Below are positions 24,261 to 36,719 of a DNA stretch of 64,000 bases, one piece after another. The translations under genes and the position numbers were made by a program. Below the pieces are notes generated by a model. That model worked only from the letters and a program-made list of their open reading frames with translations. It did no database searches and had not been told where the DNA came from. This DNA comes from Eulemur rufifrons (lineage: Eukaryota; Chordata; Mammalia; Primates; Lemuridae): positions 15,490,193-15,554,192 of the forward strand of contig NC_091012.1 of assembly GCF_041146395.1 (NCBI RefSeq). Reading direction: 5' to 3'. How positions within the stretch are numbered: position 1 is the stretch's first letter; every line of letters starts with the position of its first letter.

Positions 24261-24932
24261 TCGTGATGTTTTCTCTTCTCACACAAAAGAAGTATTTTAT
24301 TTTGGCAGGCAGTCAATGCAATGGTGATAAGAATATTGGCAAACCAGAATTCTGGTGGGAGGGCACATCTTCTGGAGAGCCATTGTGAAGTGCAGATCAA
24401 GAGTCCTAAGTTTCTGAAGGATTTTTGAAAGGAAAAGCTTATATGTCAACCGAAAAAAAAAATCAGGAAAAAGGTAATGTTAAAATTACAAAAAGTAAGC
24501 TATACATTCATATGATTTGTATGCATTTACTGTGTAAATACAAATTTAAAGCTATAATAAATTTCAAAATGGCAAGACCCAATGCTTTTCATTTTCTTCC
24601 ATTGCCTAAATAGTCTTCAATTACATTGTACTATTTGAATATCTGAATCCCAGAACCTCCCCTCTAACCCTAGGACGAAGGATGAAAATTAGAAGGTTGT
24701 GTCGCTGAAAAGAAGGTCTGACGCAGAATCATAGCTCAGTTTTATTTTCTGCAATAACAAATATTTACTCATCTCCCTCCACCAGCAACAGGGAAACAAA
24801 ACAAGTGGGCCCCGAGCACCGAAAGAACAGTATAGGCAAAAAGTTAGGCTCCAACAATAAAGTGGCAATGAATCCAGGAATCAGTGCCCCAGGAAAGGAT
24901 GCCTTGTCTGGCTCGGGACACAAGGTTGCACT

Positions 24933-26026
24933 TCATTCCCTGTTTCCTGGCGGGTAGTTAAGGTACAACACGGGCACAAAGCCCCTCATGTTCCGCAACA
25001 TCAGGGTAACTTGGTCAAGAAAGGACAGAAAGGAAGTTCGGAGGAGATGACCATCTTCAGAGGTCCATCTGCTAAAAGTGAGGGAAAGTGAAAAGCAAGT
25101 TAGCAGTAAGAACCCCTGCCTACGCCCGGTACACCGCCCCTCTTCTTCTGACCTAATACTTAGGTGTCTCCCTGTCTCCATTACCATGCCCTTCCATCTG
25201 AGCACCTATTGCCACACCTCCACCCCAGCTCCTTCTAGAACTGACACAATCAGGAGGCTGCCGTTCACCCGGAACTCCTTATGAATGGCCTGCTGCTGGG
25301 GTTCCTCACGAGAAGCCAAGGATCTGCAAGCAATCTCCGCTTCCACGGGAGACGGGAAAGGGACTGTGAGAACGCTGGAGGAGAAATGGTTAAGGCATCA
25401 TCCACTACTGGCTTTACTTGTCCCTCAAGCCTCCTTAACCCTCTAGGCCCACTTCCCCCCAGGCAGCTGTCAGGCTAGCCCCGCATGCACCCAGTCATCT
25501 CAGGTCCTGGCCCCTGTCCCTGTCCGTCTCCTCAGTCTAACCCTCAGGTCATCCACGTCCACCGCACTCCGTCTCCTCAGCCTGGCCTTCTCCCTTGGCC
25601 CTCTCAGGCCTGTTTCTCCAGCTCCTGCATTCTCAGGCCTTCCGCACCCCCTCTCCTGTCCCCTCAGGCCATCCTGGCCTTCCTCCTGCTCCCCTGTGGT
25701 CTTTCCCTTCCAGGTGTTACTGGTCCCTGCCCTGCTCCCCCATCTGTACCCTGCTCTGCCCCACCCCTTTTACCTCTCTGCTCTCCCCTGGCCTCATAGC
25801 CAAAGCTGGATCGCCTTAAAGGATACAGTTGCGTTAGTTGGATTCCTGGCCTTGCGTCTGCGGGCACAGGCTCTCCACCTTGCCCTGGAGCAGAGGCACC
25901 CACCACAGGAGCGCCACCGGCTGCGCCCGCGCCACCCTGGCCACTGGGGCCGCCCTGACCATCAGGGCTTCTGTGGCCACTCTGGTCTCCTGTGCCTCCC
26001 GCTGCGCCTGAATCTGGAGCCTGCAT
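24933..26026 (-). CDS. LAGE3-like: CTAG/LAGE3-family gene, copy A (three exons, apparently intact)
   Basis: The coding exons are 26026-25827 (200 nt, ATG to donor GTATCC), 25374-25246 (129 nt, acceptor CTCCAG, donor GTCAGT) and 25071-24933 (139 nt, acceptor TTTTAG, stop TGA). Phases agree (2 then 2) and give 155 residues. Residues 1-66 are Gly/Ala/Gln-rich (starts MQAPDSGAAGGTGDQSG), like CTAG1. The Pcc1-like domain spans about 68-145, with VPFPSPVEAEIACRSLA then LRTSFLSFLDQVTLMLRNM, closest to LAGE3. The C-terminal tail FVPVLYLNYPPGNRE recalls CTAG1. Human LAGE3 (143 aa) is the KEOPS subunit supporting tRNA t6A formation; CTAG proteins are cancer-testis antigens. Which this is orthologous to is uncertain. 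Donors lack the GTAAGT consensus. A minus-strand AATAAA lies at 24741-24746. There are no in-frame faults, unlike copies B and C. Confidence 0.8.
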
Positions 26027-26340
26027 GGCTGCTCCGCTTCTCCCTCAGAGCCCACGGGGAAGCCAACCGCCCTGCCCGACCAACAGCCGCTGAGGTGCGC
26101 GGGCTTCCCCACAATGCACCGCGGGATGCCCACTGCACAGGCGCACACGGGCCGCCGGCACGCGGTCGGTTCCCGCCAAGGCCGCCCTGCGCCTGCGCGC
26201 CCTGCTGGAGATGGAGGCGCTCTCAAGAGGCCCCGCAGGCCGCTCGGCACGTGAGGCACCACAGGCTCCCTAGGCCGCCTGCGCAGACGAGCCCCTAGTG
26301 AGGCCTTCTGGAACGTGGTTAGTTCCCACCAAACTGGCCC
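25860..26340 (-). promoter_or_regulatory. CpG-rich promoter region of copy A
   Basis: High GC with many CpG, covering exon 1 and the 300 bases upstream. It holds GGCGGGAACC (minus strand, 26168-26177), about 140 bases before the ATG, and TGCGC-rich words at 26185-26210. The same ten-base core precedes copies B and C. No TATA box was seen, consistent with a CpG-type promoter. Confidence 0.5.
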
Positions 26341-26344
26341 CAAG

Positions 26345-27835
26345 GGTGTGCGGCTGCCTGCTTGGCCAACATTACGTATAGCCAGCCTTCCCTGAAGCCC
26401 CCTTTCCTATACGGCAGGCCTAGGGTCCCGTGTGCCCCATCCCTTCCCTGTGGAAGCCTGGAGGACGTGCAGACCACACAGAGAACTCGGGCAGGTGAAG
26501 GCTGGGGGGGAGGTTGGGCCTCTCGACAAGGCAAAATCTGATCAGGTGTAGCTGGGCTAGACGCGGGACCTGCCCGACGCACTTGGCTCTCTAGGGCTGA
26601 GTGAAGGGTGGCTGAGCATGAGATACGATGATGGGAGAAGGTGCCAGGGCCTGGCTGTCCCAGGCTGGAGGGCCAGCCTCGGGAGCTTGGACTGGATAAT
26701 GTAGGCGGTGGGGGGCCGTTGTGAGTGCATGGTCCGAAGGGAAGGACTAATGGTAAAGGTCACCTTCAAGTCTTCGCTGTGTGTGGGCAGTGTTTCTCCA
26801 TAGGTCTCTATGCCAACTCACACAGCACAATATAGCAATCGCGCCACACGGATACAGATGTAAATAACCCCCAAAGCATAGATACCAATAAAATGCAGTA
26901 AAACAGTGAGAAAATAATCCGTTTCATATTCGTCACCTTTGTTTTCAATATAATTTATGGAATTAAAAGCTTATGCAATTAAATTTTAGTAATGGCAGCA
27001 ATTAACAAGCTCCCAAATTTCTGACAGTGTAACAGTTATCTCTCAGGAGCCCATATGACCCAGCTCCAGCACATCCATTCTTACTGATCTCCTTTTCCTA
27101 CTCACACCTCTCTAGATAGTTCTAGTAACTGCTCTTCAGTTAAAGATGTTAGAATGTGCTGCTTCCTGCTGTGCCCTTACACTCCAAGGGTAGATGCAAG
27201 CATCTTAGAAACGACATGAAGGCATCTTCATGTATCAGTTGAGGTTTGTTCCCAGATAACATAAACCTCTCTGGCTAGTTTTGCACAGGAAATTTAACAC
27301 AGAGAACCAGTTGCTTACAGAAGCATTTAAAGAGCTGGAAGAAGGAATGTAGGCTGAGGCTCTGGGAATGACTCCCACGACACCACAGAACTGACCTGCT
27401 TGGGGAGCTGGCACCCATGCCATAAGAGGAAGATAGAGAATCAGGAGGCTACTGGCTCCACCTTTGGTTCTCAGAACATACCGCCCTTGCTATGATTCAA
27501 GTACCAGGAAGTTCCGTCCCTTAAGCATTGGTTCCAGAGTTACTGTGCAGGCGCTAGATCAGAATAGTCCTTAAGAAAGGATGCCTTGAAACCAGTGGTG
27601 TACTGGTAATAATGGGCTCTCGGGAGGCAGGGAGGAGCCCTGATTCGTGGCATTTGCTGGTTTCCATGGTGTACATATGCCCATCAGAGCTGGTTTCAAG
27701 CAACCGACATAATATCTCTGAGGTTGAGTTGTGAAGAGATGCTCCCAATGGGCTGTCACCAGCAGGTACACTGCTTGCCTTGCATCTGCCTTGCACCACA
27801 CACAGGAATCTCATCTAATGCTGACCCAGAAACAT
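26345..27835. other. No gene recognised
   Basis: Upstream flank of copy A, mixed sequence. The far end (from about 27830) belongs to the stretch matching block C in inverse orientation. Confidence 0.4.
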
Positions 27836-28372
27836 TAGTCTCTGTGACTTGCAGAGAGGGCAGAGGTAGCAGATTCCTCCTCATTTTGCCTTCCAAATTA
27901 AGTGCTAGTGCAACTAACTGGCCAGATCTAAAGGACATCTAGAATGCTACTTCAAAAGGAGCAAGGAAAATGTAGTTTTTATTTCTCCAATATCTGCTGT
28001 TGAAAAAGGCTCACTAGATGAAGGTGGGGTTGGATGGTGAGGAGCCAAACCACGGAACGCACCACAGTCCTCCCTGGTGTTCCTCTGCATCCACATGTAT
28101 ACTTGTGAAACACAACGATAGCCAACACTTACTATGTTTCAGATGCTCTTTCCAGTGCTTTATATGGATATGATCATCCATTGCTGGATCGGCACCTTTG
28201 TCAAAAATTATTTAGCCATAGATGTATGGGTTTATTTATGGACTCTCAATTCTATTCTTTTGCTTTCTGTGTCTGTCCTCATGCTAGCACCACACACGGT
28301 TGTTACAGTAGCTGTGTAGTAAGTTTGAAATTGGGAAGTGTGAGTCTTTCGACTTTGTTCTTTTTTGAGGGT

Positions 28373-28394
28373 TTTTTTTTTTTTTTTTTTTTTT
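28373..28394. repeat. Poly(T) run
   Basis: More than twenty T in a row inside the reversed L1. Confidence 0.9.
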
Positions 28395-30085
28395 GCGACT
28401 TGGGGCCCCTTGCAATTCCATATGAATCTGAGGATCAGCTTTTCCATTTCTTCAGAAAAAAAAAGGCTGTTGGAATTTTGACAGTGATTGCATTAAATTT
28501 GTAGATTGTTTTGGGTAGTATTGACCACTTAACGATATCAAATCTCCCTACTCATGAACACAAGAAGTCTTTCTATTTATTCAGGTCAGTCTTTAATTTA
28601 TTTTAGCAATATTTTCTAATTTTCAGTATGCAAGCCTTTCACCTCCTTGCTTAGATTTATTCCCTGGTGTTTCATTCTTTGAGATGCTATTTGAAATGGA
28701 ATTGTTTTCTTAATTTCCTTTCTAGGTTGCTCATGGCAGGTCCATAGAAACACAATTAAGTTTGGCATGTTGATCTTTTACCCTGCAAACTGCTCAATTT
28801 GTTTATTAGCTATAGTAACTTTCACGTGAATTTTTGGGGGATTCTGTATACATAAAATCATGTTATCTGTGAACAGAGATAGTTTTACTTTTTTCTTTCC
28901 AATGTGAATGCTTTGCATTTCTTTTTTTCCAAACTTCCTCTGGCTCAAACTCCCAGTACAGTGTTGAAAGCAGTCATCCTTGTTTTGTTCCTGATGTTAG
29001 GAGGAAAGTTTTCAGTCTTTCACCATTAATATGATGTTAACTATGGACTTTTCATGGATGCCCTTTATCGTGTCAAGGAAGTTCCCTTGTATCACTAGTT
29101 TTTGAGCGCTTTTATTATGAAAGAGTGTTGGCATTTGCCAAGTCCCTAGTCTGTGTCTAATGAGAGGATCATGTGTTTTTTCCTCTCTTGGTCTCATTAA
29201 TGTGGTCTATTACACTGATACATTTTTTTGTTGCTGTTGAGTTATACATGCATTCCTGGGATAAGTGCCACTTGGTCATCGTGTATAAACCTTTTAAAAT
29301 CCTGTTGGATTTGGTTTGTTAGTATTTTATTGAGGATTTTTGCATTGATATTCATAATGAGTATTGGTCTCTAAATATCTTTTGATGCATGTGTTGTTGT
29401 CATGTAGCTTTGATATCAGGGTAATGCTGGCCTCACAGAATGAGTTAAGAAGTACTCCCTTCTCTCCTATTTTTACAAGACTTTGAGGATTGGTGTTAAT
29501 TCTTTTAAAAATATTCGGTAGAATTACCCAGTGAAGTCATCTGGTTCTGGACTTTTCTTTGGAAGTTTTTGATTACTGATTGAATCTCTTTACTTGTTAT
29601 ACTTATGTTCAGATTTTTTTAAATCTCTTATAAATTCACTTTAGGCAGTTTGTTGCCAGGAAGTTGTCTATTCATCTAGTTTCTCTAATTTATTGGTGTA
29701 CAATTGTTCATAGTTTTCTTTCATATTTTTTTTAAAGTTTTGTAAAGTTGGTACTAATTTCTCTACTTTTATTTCTAATTTTAGTGATTTGTGTCTATTC
29801 TCTTTTTTTGGTAGTCTAGCTAGAGGTTTGTCAATTTTGGTGCTCTTATCAATGAACCAACTCTTTGGTTTCCTTGATTCTCTCTATTGTTTTCTCTTCT
29901 CTATTTTATTTATATCAACTCTAATATTTATTATTTCATTCATTCTTCTATTTCAGTTTGCTCTTATTTTGCTAGTTCCACAAGACATAAAGTTAGGTTA
30001 TTGATTTCACTACTGTCTTCTTTTTATTTTTTATTTTACTTGTTTATTTTATTTTTTTATTTTTTTTTATTTTTATTTTTTTTTT

Positions 30086-30460
30086 CGGCTCATCATGGGG
30101 GTACGAAGTTCAGGTTATATATATTGCCCGTGCCTCCCCATCCCAGCATACCACTCTGTCACCCTGGATAGAGTGCTGTGGCGTCAGCCTAGCTCACAGC
30201 AACATCAAACTCCTAGGCTCAACAATCCTTCTGCCTCAGCCTCCCAAGTAGCTGGGACTACAGGCATGCGCCACCATACCCAGCTATTTTTTTCTGTATA
30301 TTTTTAGTTGTCCAGCTAATTTCTTTCTATTTTTTCATAGAGATGGGGTCTCATTCTTGCTCAGGCTGGTTTTCAACTCCTAAGCTCAAACGATCCGCCT
30401 GCCTCAGCTTCCCAGAGTGCTAGGATTACAGGCATGAGCCACTGAGACCGGCCTTTTTTT
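30086..30460 (-). mobile_element. Alu joined to a short L1 3' tail
   Basis: A reversed Alu runs from about 30160 (TGTCACCCTGGATAGAGTGC) to 30458 (CTGAGACCGGCC). Instead of the usual T run, its left side is preceded by 30086-30158. That segment matches the lemur-type L1 3' end (GGTACGAAGTTCAGGTTAT, CCCGTGCCTCCCCATCCCAG) and carries its own T-rich tail at 30040-30085. Confidence 0.65.
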
Positions 30461-31508
30461 TTAAATACAGTCATTTACAGTTATAAAATTATTTACTACC
30501 TTCACTTCATATCATAAACTTTGTGTGCTTTGTTTCATCTTCATTAATCTCTAAATATTTCTAATTTCCCTTGTGCTTTCTTCTTTGACCTATTGGTTGT
30601 TTAAAATGTATTGTTTCATTTCTGCATATTTGGGAATTTTCCAGTTTTCCTTTTTTTATTGATTTCTAGTTTCATTCCATTGTGGTGGAAAAGATACTGG
30701 GAAATATTTCAGTCTGTTTACATTAATTAAGTGTAGTTTTGTGGTCTACCATAAGATCTCTCCTAGAGAATATTCCATATGCACTTGAGAAGAATGTGTA
30801 TTCCGCTGTTGTTGGGTGGAGTATTCTACATGGGTCTGTTAGGTCTAGTTGGTCTATAACATTGTTCAAGTCCTCTATTTCCTTATTAATCTTTTGTCTG
30901 CATGTTCCACCCATTATTTAAAGTGGTGTACTAACGTCTCCAACTATTATTGTAGAGCAGACTATTTGTCTCTTCCACCCTGTAAATTTTGCTTCATATA
31001 TTTTGGGACACTATTGTTTGGTGCATATATGTTCATAACTGCTATATCTTCTTGCTGAACTGACCATTTTTGTAAGTATACAAGGCCATTCTTTTGTGTT
31101 TTGTACAAGATTTTCACTTGAATTCTCTTTTGTGTGATATTAGTACAGACACTCAACCCCCCCTTTTGTAAAGTTTGCATGGAATATCCACTTCCCTTCT
31201 TTCAGTTTGATTCTATTTGTGTCTGTAGATATAAAGCATACAGAGTAAAATCAAGATAAACCATATACAAATGTTTAGAAGGGTTTTATATAAGAAGAAA
31301 ATTATTTAAAAACTAGCAGAACACAGAGGTGCATATTAACATGTTTTAGTGCCATCAACTAGATCAATCCTATTTTTATTCATGACGTTATTTTTATATT
31401 AAAAAATCAAATGTCTATCTGAAACAATATAGCAAAAGTGTAGTCAGGAACATTCTATGAGTGGAAAGTAATGACTGGAGTCTAGTGGTGTGATCCATTA
31501 AAATGTAT

Positions 31509-31520
31509 AGCAAACATAAT

Positions 31521-31562
<42 letters not shown>

Positions 31563-31897
31563 AGACAGAGTCTCACTCTGTTGCCCAGGCTAGAGTGAGT
31601 GCCGTGGCGTCAGCCTAGCTCACAGCAACCTCAAACTCCTGAGCTCAAGTGATCCTCCTGTCTCAGCCTCCCGAGTAGCTGGGACTACAGGCATGCACCA
31701 CCATGCCCGGCTAATTTTTTCTATATATATTTTTAGCTGTCCATATAATTTCTTTCTATTTTTAGTAGAGATGGGGTCTCGCTCTTGCTCAGGCTGGTCT
31801 CGAACTCCTGAGCTGAAACGATCCGCCCACCTCGGCCTCCCAGAGTGCTAGGATTACAGGCGTGAGCCACCGCGCCCGGCCAGCAAACATAATTCTT
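31509..31897 (-). mobile_element. Lemur-type Alu with target-site duplication
   Basis: A reversed full-length Alu lies between AGCAAACATAATTCTT at 31509-31524 and the same 16 bases at 31882-31897. A T run of about 37 bases is the A tail. The CCGCGCCCGGCC end is intact. The insertion is young. Confidence 0.95.
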
Positions 31898-31899
31898 AA

Positions 31900-32900
31900 G
31901 ACTATGATGTGTCACAGCTATAGCAGTGTTCATTCCACAGAGAAGTTTCTGGGGAGATTTACAACTCAATGGGAACGGGCTGAATTTTGACCTACTGTGA
32001 AACTTGACAACAAACAAAGGTAACTTAGAGGCAACGTACTGGGAAATGCACTTGCAATGTGTTTGATAATGAAAGGGCTAATATCTTTACTATACAAGAG
32101 CTCTCACACATCACTAAGCAAAAGCCAAACAACCAAGTGGAAAAACAGATAAAGGTAAGCACAAGCAATTCTTAGAAGACAGGTAGGAGTAATATGGCCC
32201 AGCGAAGGAACAAAAAGATGTTAGGCTTCAGTAATAACCAAAGAACCACATATAACAACATTGAGAATTCATTTTCCCCCATCCTATTAGCAAACATTAT
32301 GATGATTGATAAGACCCTTACTATTAGCATGAATGAAGATGGTGCCACCATTTTCGTAAAAAATTTTGCAAACTCTCTCAGAAATTTAAAAGTGAATGTC
32401 TTCTGTCCCAGCAACTCAAATTCTTAGCTTTGTCCTTTGGAACGTCTGTACAACCACAAAGATGAGCATACAACAATGGTCATTGCAGCATTCCCTTTTT
32501 TTCTTTTTTCTTTCAGCATATTACGGTGTACAAATATGTTTAGGTTACGTATACTGCACTTGCCCCACCCGAGTCAGAGCTTCGAGGATGTTCATCCCCC
32601 AGCCGGTGCGCACATGTACTCACCATCAAACTGATTTTCACTGATCAACACTTAAGTGCAGTATTATTTAAAAATGACTAAAAGTCAGAAACAACATAGG
32701 TAAGTGGTGTAGCACATTATAATGCATCCATAAAATGGTTTACTGAAAGAATGAGATGCATGGCTCTGCACACTGCTAGGGAGAATCGTCCACAATATAT
32801 ATATGTTAAGTGAAAAGGGGAAGCCACAGGGCAATGTATATAGTATCATCACATGTGTATGACATGAACAAACTCTGCCTTTGAAGCACAGAAGCATCAA
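31900..32900 (+). mobile_element. Old L1M-type 3' region split by a younger L1 tail
   Basis: The old plus-strand L1 wording includes GATAATGAAAGGGCTAATAT, ATTAAAACCCAACAACC-like sequence at 32120-32150, and CATAAAATGGTTTACTG at 32730. A reversed younger L1 tail interrupts it at 32487-32645. Confidence 0.6.
32487..32645 (-). mobile_element. Short lemur-type L1 3' end
   Basis: The plus strand begins with a T-rich tail, then CAAATATGTTTAGGTTACGT, CCCGAGTCAGAGCTTCG and CCCCCAGCCGGTGCGCAC. This is the reversed 3' UTR that also appears at 12650-12780 and 30086-30158. Confidence 0.65.
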
Positions 32901-32919
32901 CCCAGCCTGTTAACTGTAC

Positions 32920-32952
32920 TTTGTGTGTGTGTGTGTGTTTGTGTGTGTGTAA
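32920..32952. repeat. (GT)n microsatellite
   Basis: About fifteen GT units with one TT interruption. Confidence 0.9.
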
Positions 32953-32954
32953 AT

Positions 32955-35400
32955 GTTCAGTCTGCCTTAGTCTTGTCTTCAGTGTTTGAATTATTTTTCT
33001 TGGGGTAAGATTATTTTGGGGATCAGCAGAAAACAATGAAGTTGGCTGCAACTGAAGGGACACTGGCCTGGTCTGGTGCCTCAGCCCATGCCCTGACGTA
33101 GGTCCAGGGGGCCCTGCGCTGTTTGCTCCCATTCTCCAGCTGCAGGTCCCTCCTACAGGGCACCTAAGAAGAGGTGAAAGCTGTCTGCCCCTTGCAACGT
33201 GTCAGAGAACAGGACACCGAGGGTCTCAGCTCCAGGGCCAGGCCCTGTTCTGTGACTTTGCTGGCTGAGATGCTCCCTCAAGCACCAAGCCACCCTCTCG
33301 CTCCTTGGATGGCTTCCCAACCTACCAGGCAGGTGGGCCTTGAGTTTCCTGATGTCCTGGGGCAGACAGACCTATCTGCAGACACACAGACAGGTGGTCA
33401 CAGACTGACTTCCGCACAGCTCGGCCTCACTGTGCAAACTGTGCTGGTTGTCCCGCTGCCCCGGGGCAAGGCGCGGCTCCTCCCCTCTCTCCCTCTCAGG
33501 GACTCAGCTCTCGGGGTGTCTGCACGGGGGGCCTCCTCCACTGCCCCTGCCCGCCCCCGTGGTGCCCCACGACGAGCTCCACTTTGGTGTGAGGTCTTGC
33601 CCGGGTGTCCCTGCTTCACCATGACTCAAAGTCCTCTACCTACCCACGTGACAACCATTCTACATATTTGGGAAGACAGCAGTCAAGTGGACTCTGGAGG
33701 ACTTGACTTAGAATTACAGAGTATTAGGGCCGGAAGGAACCAGTAGGATCATCTGCATCTGGGGCTTCCATTTTGTCTACCACAAGCCTGGCCAGATGCT
33801 CCCACCACCTGTGCCTGAGCCTTCAAGGGCTGGAGAGCTCACTCATTCCCCAGGAAACCTGCTGGCAGGACAGGAAGGTCTTTGTGACATGGCTCTTTCT
33901 CTTTCATTTTCCTTTGTGTACCTTGGGCTCAAACAGAGTAAGTTCAGTTGGTCCCAACAGTCCCAGTGCCTTTCCATAGTCCACAGGTTCCCCCACATCT
34001 CAGCGACTCTTCTCGGCTTTCATCCGTGGCCTTGACTGAAACCAGATGCCTCCCAGGACACTGGGGGCACCAGAAAAGGAAGCTGCTCTCATCCTTCAGG
34101 TTGGGAAGGTGGGGTTGGCATTCTACTCGCTTCCCACTGGGGCTTCCAGACACAACTTCCACCTGTCCTGTGAAAACTCCTGCTTCCCTCAGGTGGGACT
34201 GGCCTCAGCACTGCCTAGCTGTGCCACCCTATCTCTCTCCTCATCAAGCTCTTTCAAGGATGAGAGATAGAGACCGCTAGAAACATCTTGGCTAAAGGGA
34301 TATTTGTCGTAATGCTGAGACAGGCAACCACGTGGACATTGGTGTCAGGAAGCAAAGGAGGGCCATATTTTGTGGGACCTGGTCTACAGAGCTGAAGGTC
34401 AAGAGTGGAGTTGCCTGTAGAACACATTGAAGGCACATTCAATGTCCGGCCTGTTCCCCTGGCCCTGTCAAGCTAATAGCCACGGTCCAGCCTCCCCTGC
34501 AGCTTGGGGTGACCACGTGACATGGCTCTACTCAATTTCTTATCATTTCTCACAGCTAGGGCACAACTCACAAGAGTTGTCTGTATGTACTCTCTGCTCC
34601 CTTCCTCTTGTCACAATCTCTCCGGAGCCTACTCCATTTGATAGCGTTTTGGCTGTTTTCTGTCTGCCTGATTTTGGCCACTGCCTCTTCCTCCCAGGCA
34701 AAGCCAGTGGGAAGCAGTTCCCCTGTCTTACCTCTCCTCAGGGGAGCTTGCCAGTCTTTGGGATTCAGGTCACCTGGTTGCTGTGTGAGCGGAGCTCTTT
34801 GACGTGCCCAAGAAAAGTGAATATTTTGTAGATTATCTGTTTGTTTTGTTGTTGTTGCTCTTGATTTGGGAGAAACATTCTCTAATCAATTGTTGGGCCT
34901 CAAAGACCGAAATAGATGGGCAATTACTCAGGCCCTACCTGATGTACAGAGTGGAAAGAACTCTAGGTAGGGAAAGCAGAGGCCCGAATTAGGGACTATC
35001 TTGATGGAGGTCCAAATAGAAACCGCTGCAGCTCTCCTTCTCCAACAAGAATATGCAACCTGAAAGATGTAATGCATCCCCTGGGAGAATCACAGAGATC
35101 AGTGCCAACATCCAAGCCCCTAAACATATGGGGAAGTTAATACCCATAGAACACCCCACCTGTCTTTTGCAGAAGACAGATAACTCTTGGAGAATGACAG
35201 TATATTATGTCATGCTTACTCAGATGCTGACACCAGTTGAGGTTGTTCTCAGCATGCGACCATTACTCAGCTATTGTTCTGGCAAACGTCTTTCCCTCTA
35301 TACCAGTGAGCAAAGACTGCTGACAATCAGAAGTTGTTTTCTCTCACCATGCTCTCCTCGACGGAAAAGTAGTCTCCCTTTATTAAGTTTACATAAAGTT
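32955..35400. other. No gene recognised
   Basis: GC-moderate sequence. The longest open frame (33174-33746, 190 codons) has no family resemblance and overlaps open frames on the other strand. A MIR-like or similar fragment may lie at about 33710-33770 (ATTAGGGCCGGAAGGAACC). Confidence 0.4.
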
Positions 35401-35404
35401 GTCA

Positions 35405-36150
35405 TTGCAAAGTGACTTACTTTTATGTAGCTTTAAAATAATTCCATGGAGTACTAATCAGCCGTAAAAATCATGAACTAATGCCCCTCGTACTCTCCTG
35501 GATGGAGCTGGAGCCCGTTCTTCAAAGTGAAATATCACTAGAATGGAAAAACAAGCATCACAGGTACTCTCCGTGAAATTGGTACTCATTGATCAACACT
35601 GGGGCCAGGCACGGCGGCTCACGCCTGTAATCCTAGCACTCTGGGAAGCCGAGGTGGGCGGATCATTTGAGCTCACGAGTTTGAGACCAGCCTGAGCAAG
35701 AGTGAGATCCCGTCTCTACTAAAAATAGAAAGAAATTATATTGACAACTAAAATATATATATAGAAAAAATTAGCCGGGTGTGGTGGCACATACCTGTAG
35801 TCCCAGGTACTTGGGAGGCTGAGGCAGGAGGATCACTTGAGCCCAGGATTCTGAAGTTGCTGTGAGCTAGGCTGATGCCCTGGCACTCTAGCCCAGGCAA
35901 CAGAGTGAGACTCTGTCTCAAAAACAAACAAACAAACAAAAAATCCAGTAATATGCGCATATGGGAGTAGCATTCACAGGGCGTCAGGCAGGTGGGAGAG
36001 GGGAGGAGGGGATGGGTACGGTTCGCAATGTCAGGGGGTTGGGCACACTTGTTGGTCTGAGTTGGGTGGTGCAAAGGCAATGTATGTAACCAAAGCCTTT
36101 GCACCCCCGTAATATTCTAAAATAAAACAATAATTAAAAAAGGAAGAAAA
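35405..36150 (+). mobile_element. L1 3' end split by an Alu
   Basis: Left part: CATGGAGTACTAATCAGCCG, CTGGATGGAGCTGGAGCCCG and CTAGAATGGAAAAACAAGCA. Right part after the Alu: GGGTTGGGCACACTTG, CAAAGGCAATGTATGTAACC and an A-rich tail at 36115-36150. The pieces join across the Alu as one L1 tail. Confidence 0.8.
35606..35942 (+). mobile_element. Lemur-type Alu
   Basis: Begins GGCCAGGCACGGCGGCTCAC and ends in an (AAAC)n tail. Somewhat diverged. No clear target-site duplication was found. Confidence 0.9.
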
Positions 36151-36715
36151 AGTGATTACAAATACTTACTATGTGAGTGACTTAAGAACATGGAATGTAA
36201 CCCCCCTCCCACAAGAATGTTACATCACACCTTATCGGACCACACATGTGAGTTATAGGTAGGCCTCAACTGCTGGACTCCAAGACACACAGGAACCCAA
36301 GATTTTGACAGACGCACTGGGAGCTTAGGCTGTGGCAGGGCTACTCTCCACCAGCCTTGGAGCGATTCTCTGAAGCCTCGCCCACCAGTACTGCGGCACT
36401 GCGCTACTCTCTGGCTTTGAGGGACCTTGAGTGACATCGTGCGTCTCCACCGTGTGGGTCAAATCGTCTCTCCCAAGGACCTCTCCTAGAAAGGTCTGCC
36501 TCAAACCTCAATTAGACTTTATGTGCACCCTCAGTGAGAAACTAGACTTTAACACTTGGAGACTCTAGACAAAACTGGAACTCACTTACTATGGGGTTCA
36601 GGTGCCTCGTCTACAGAGTGTGTCTCCTATGAGATTGTTCTCATGCTTCTCCCCCTTGCAGCATTGTGGGGGAAAAATAATATCTTTGTGTGGAAATAAA
36701 CCATGTGATTGATGA
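36151..36715. other. No gene recognised
   Basis: Spacer after the L1 tail. Nothing recognised. Confidence 0.4.
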
Positions 36716-36719
36716 GATC

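Larger units (their letters stand above)
21990..28170. repeat. Segmental duplication block A
   Basis: This block shares collinear homology with block B (about 40830-46200) in direct orientation. Matches include the CCAGACAGGAAA / GTGTGTTTC(C/A) region (23040-23100 and 41130-41190), GCCACCGTAAGGGCTT (23199 and 41302), TTTAGAGGGAGCTAA (24151 and 43347) and the gene itself. Its right half also matches block C (about 1200-6400) in inverted orientation. The Alu at 22326 has no counterpart in B, so it came later. Confidence 0.8.
28150..31250 (-). mobile_element. L1 with decayed ORF2, interrupted by an Alu
   Basis: The minus strand carries L1 ORF2. Near 31180-30960 is the endonuclease start, with EDIAVMNIYAPNNSVPKYMK. 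Near 30914-30723 comes DLNNVIDQLDLTDPCR followed by HPTTAEYTFFSSAYGIFSR, the HPTTAEYTFFSS motif of the endonuclease. Reverse-transcriptase wording then runs left to about 28150. Stops and shifts occur throughout. An Alu splits it at about 30160-30460. The 3' end (RNase H-like and C-terminal parts) is missing or unrecognised, so the copy is dead. Confidence 0.85.

Noticed and set aside
25834..26343. 169-codon open frame, minus strand
   Set aside because: It overlaps exon 1 of copy A in another frame. The frame from 26026 matches the CTAG N-terminus and splices in phase; this one does not.
28150..31250. Active L1
   Set aside because: ORF2 is broken by stops, frame shifts and an Alu, and the 3' portion is missing.
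33174..33746. 190-codon open frame, plus strand
   Set aside because: No recognised domain, no splice context, unusual composition; treated as chance.
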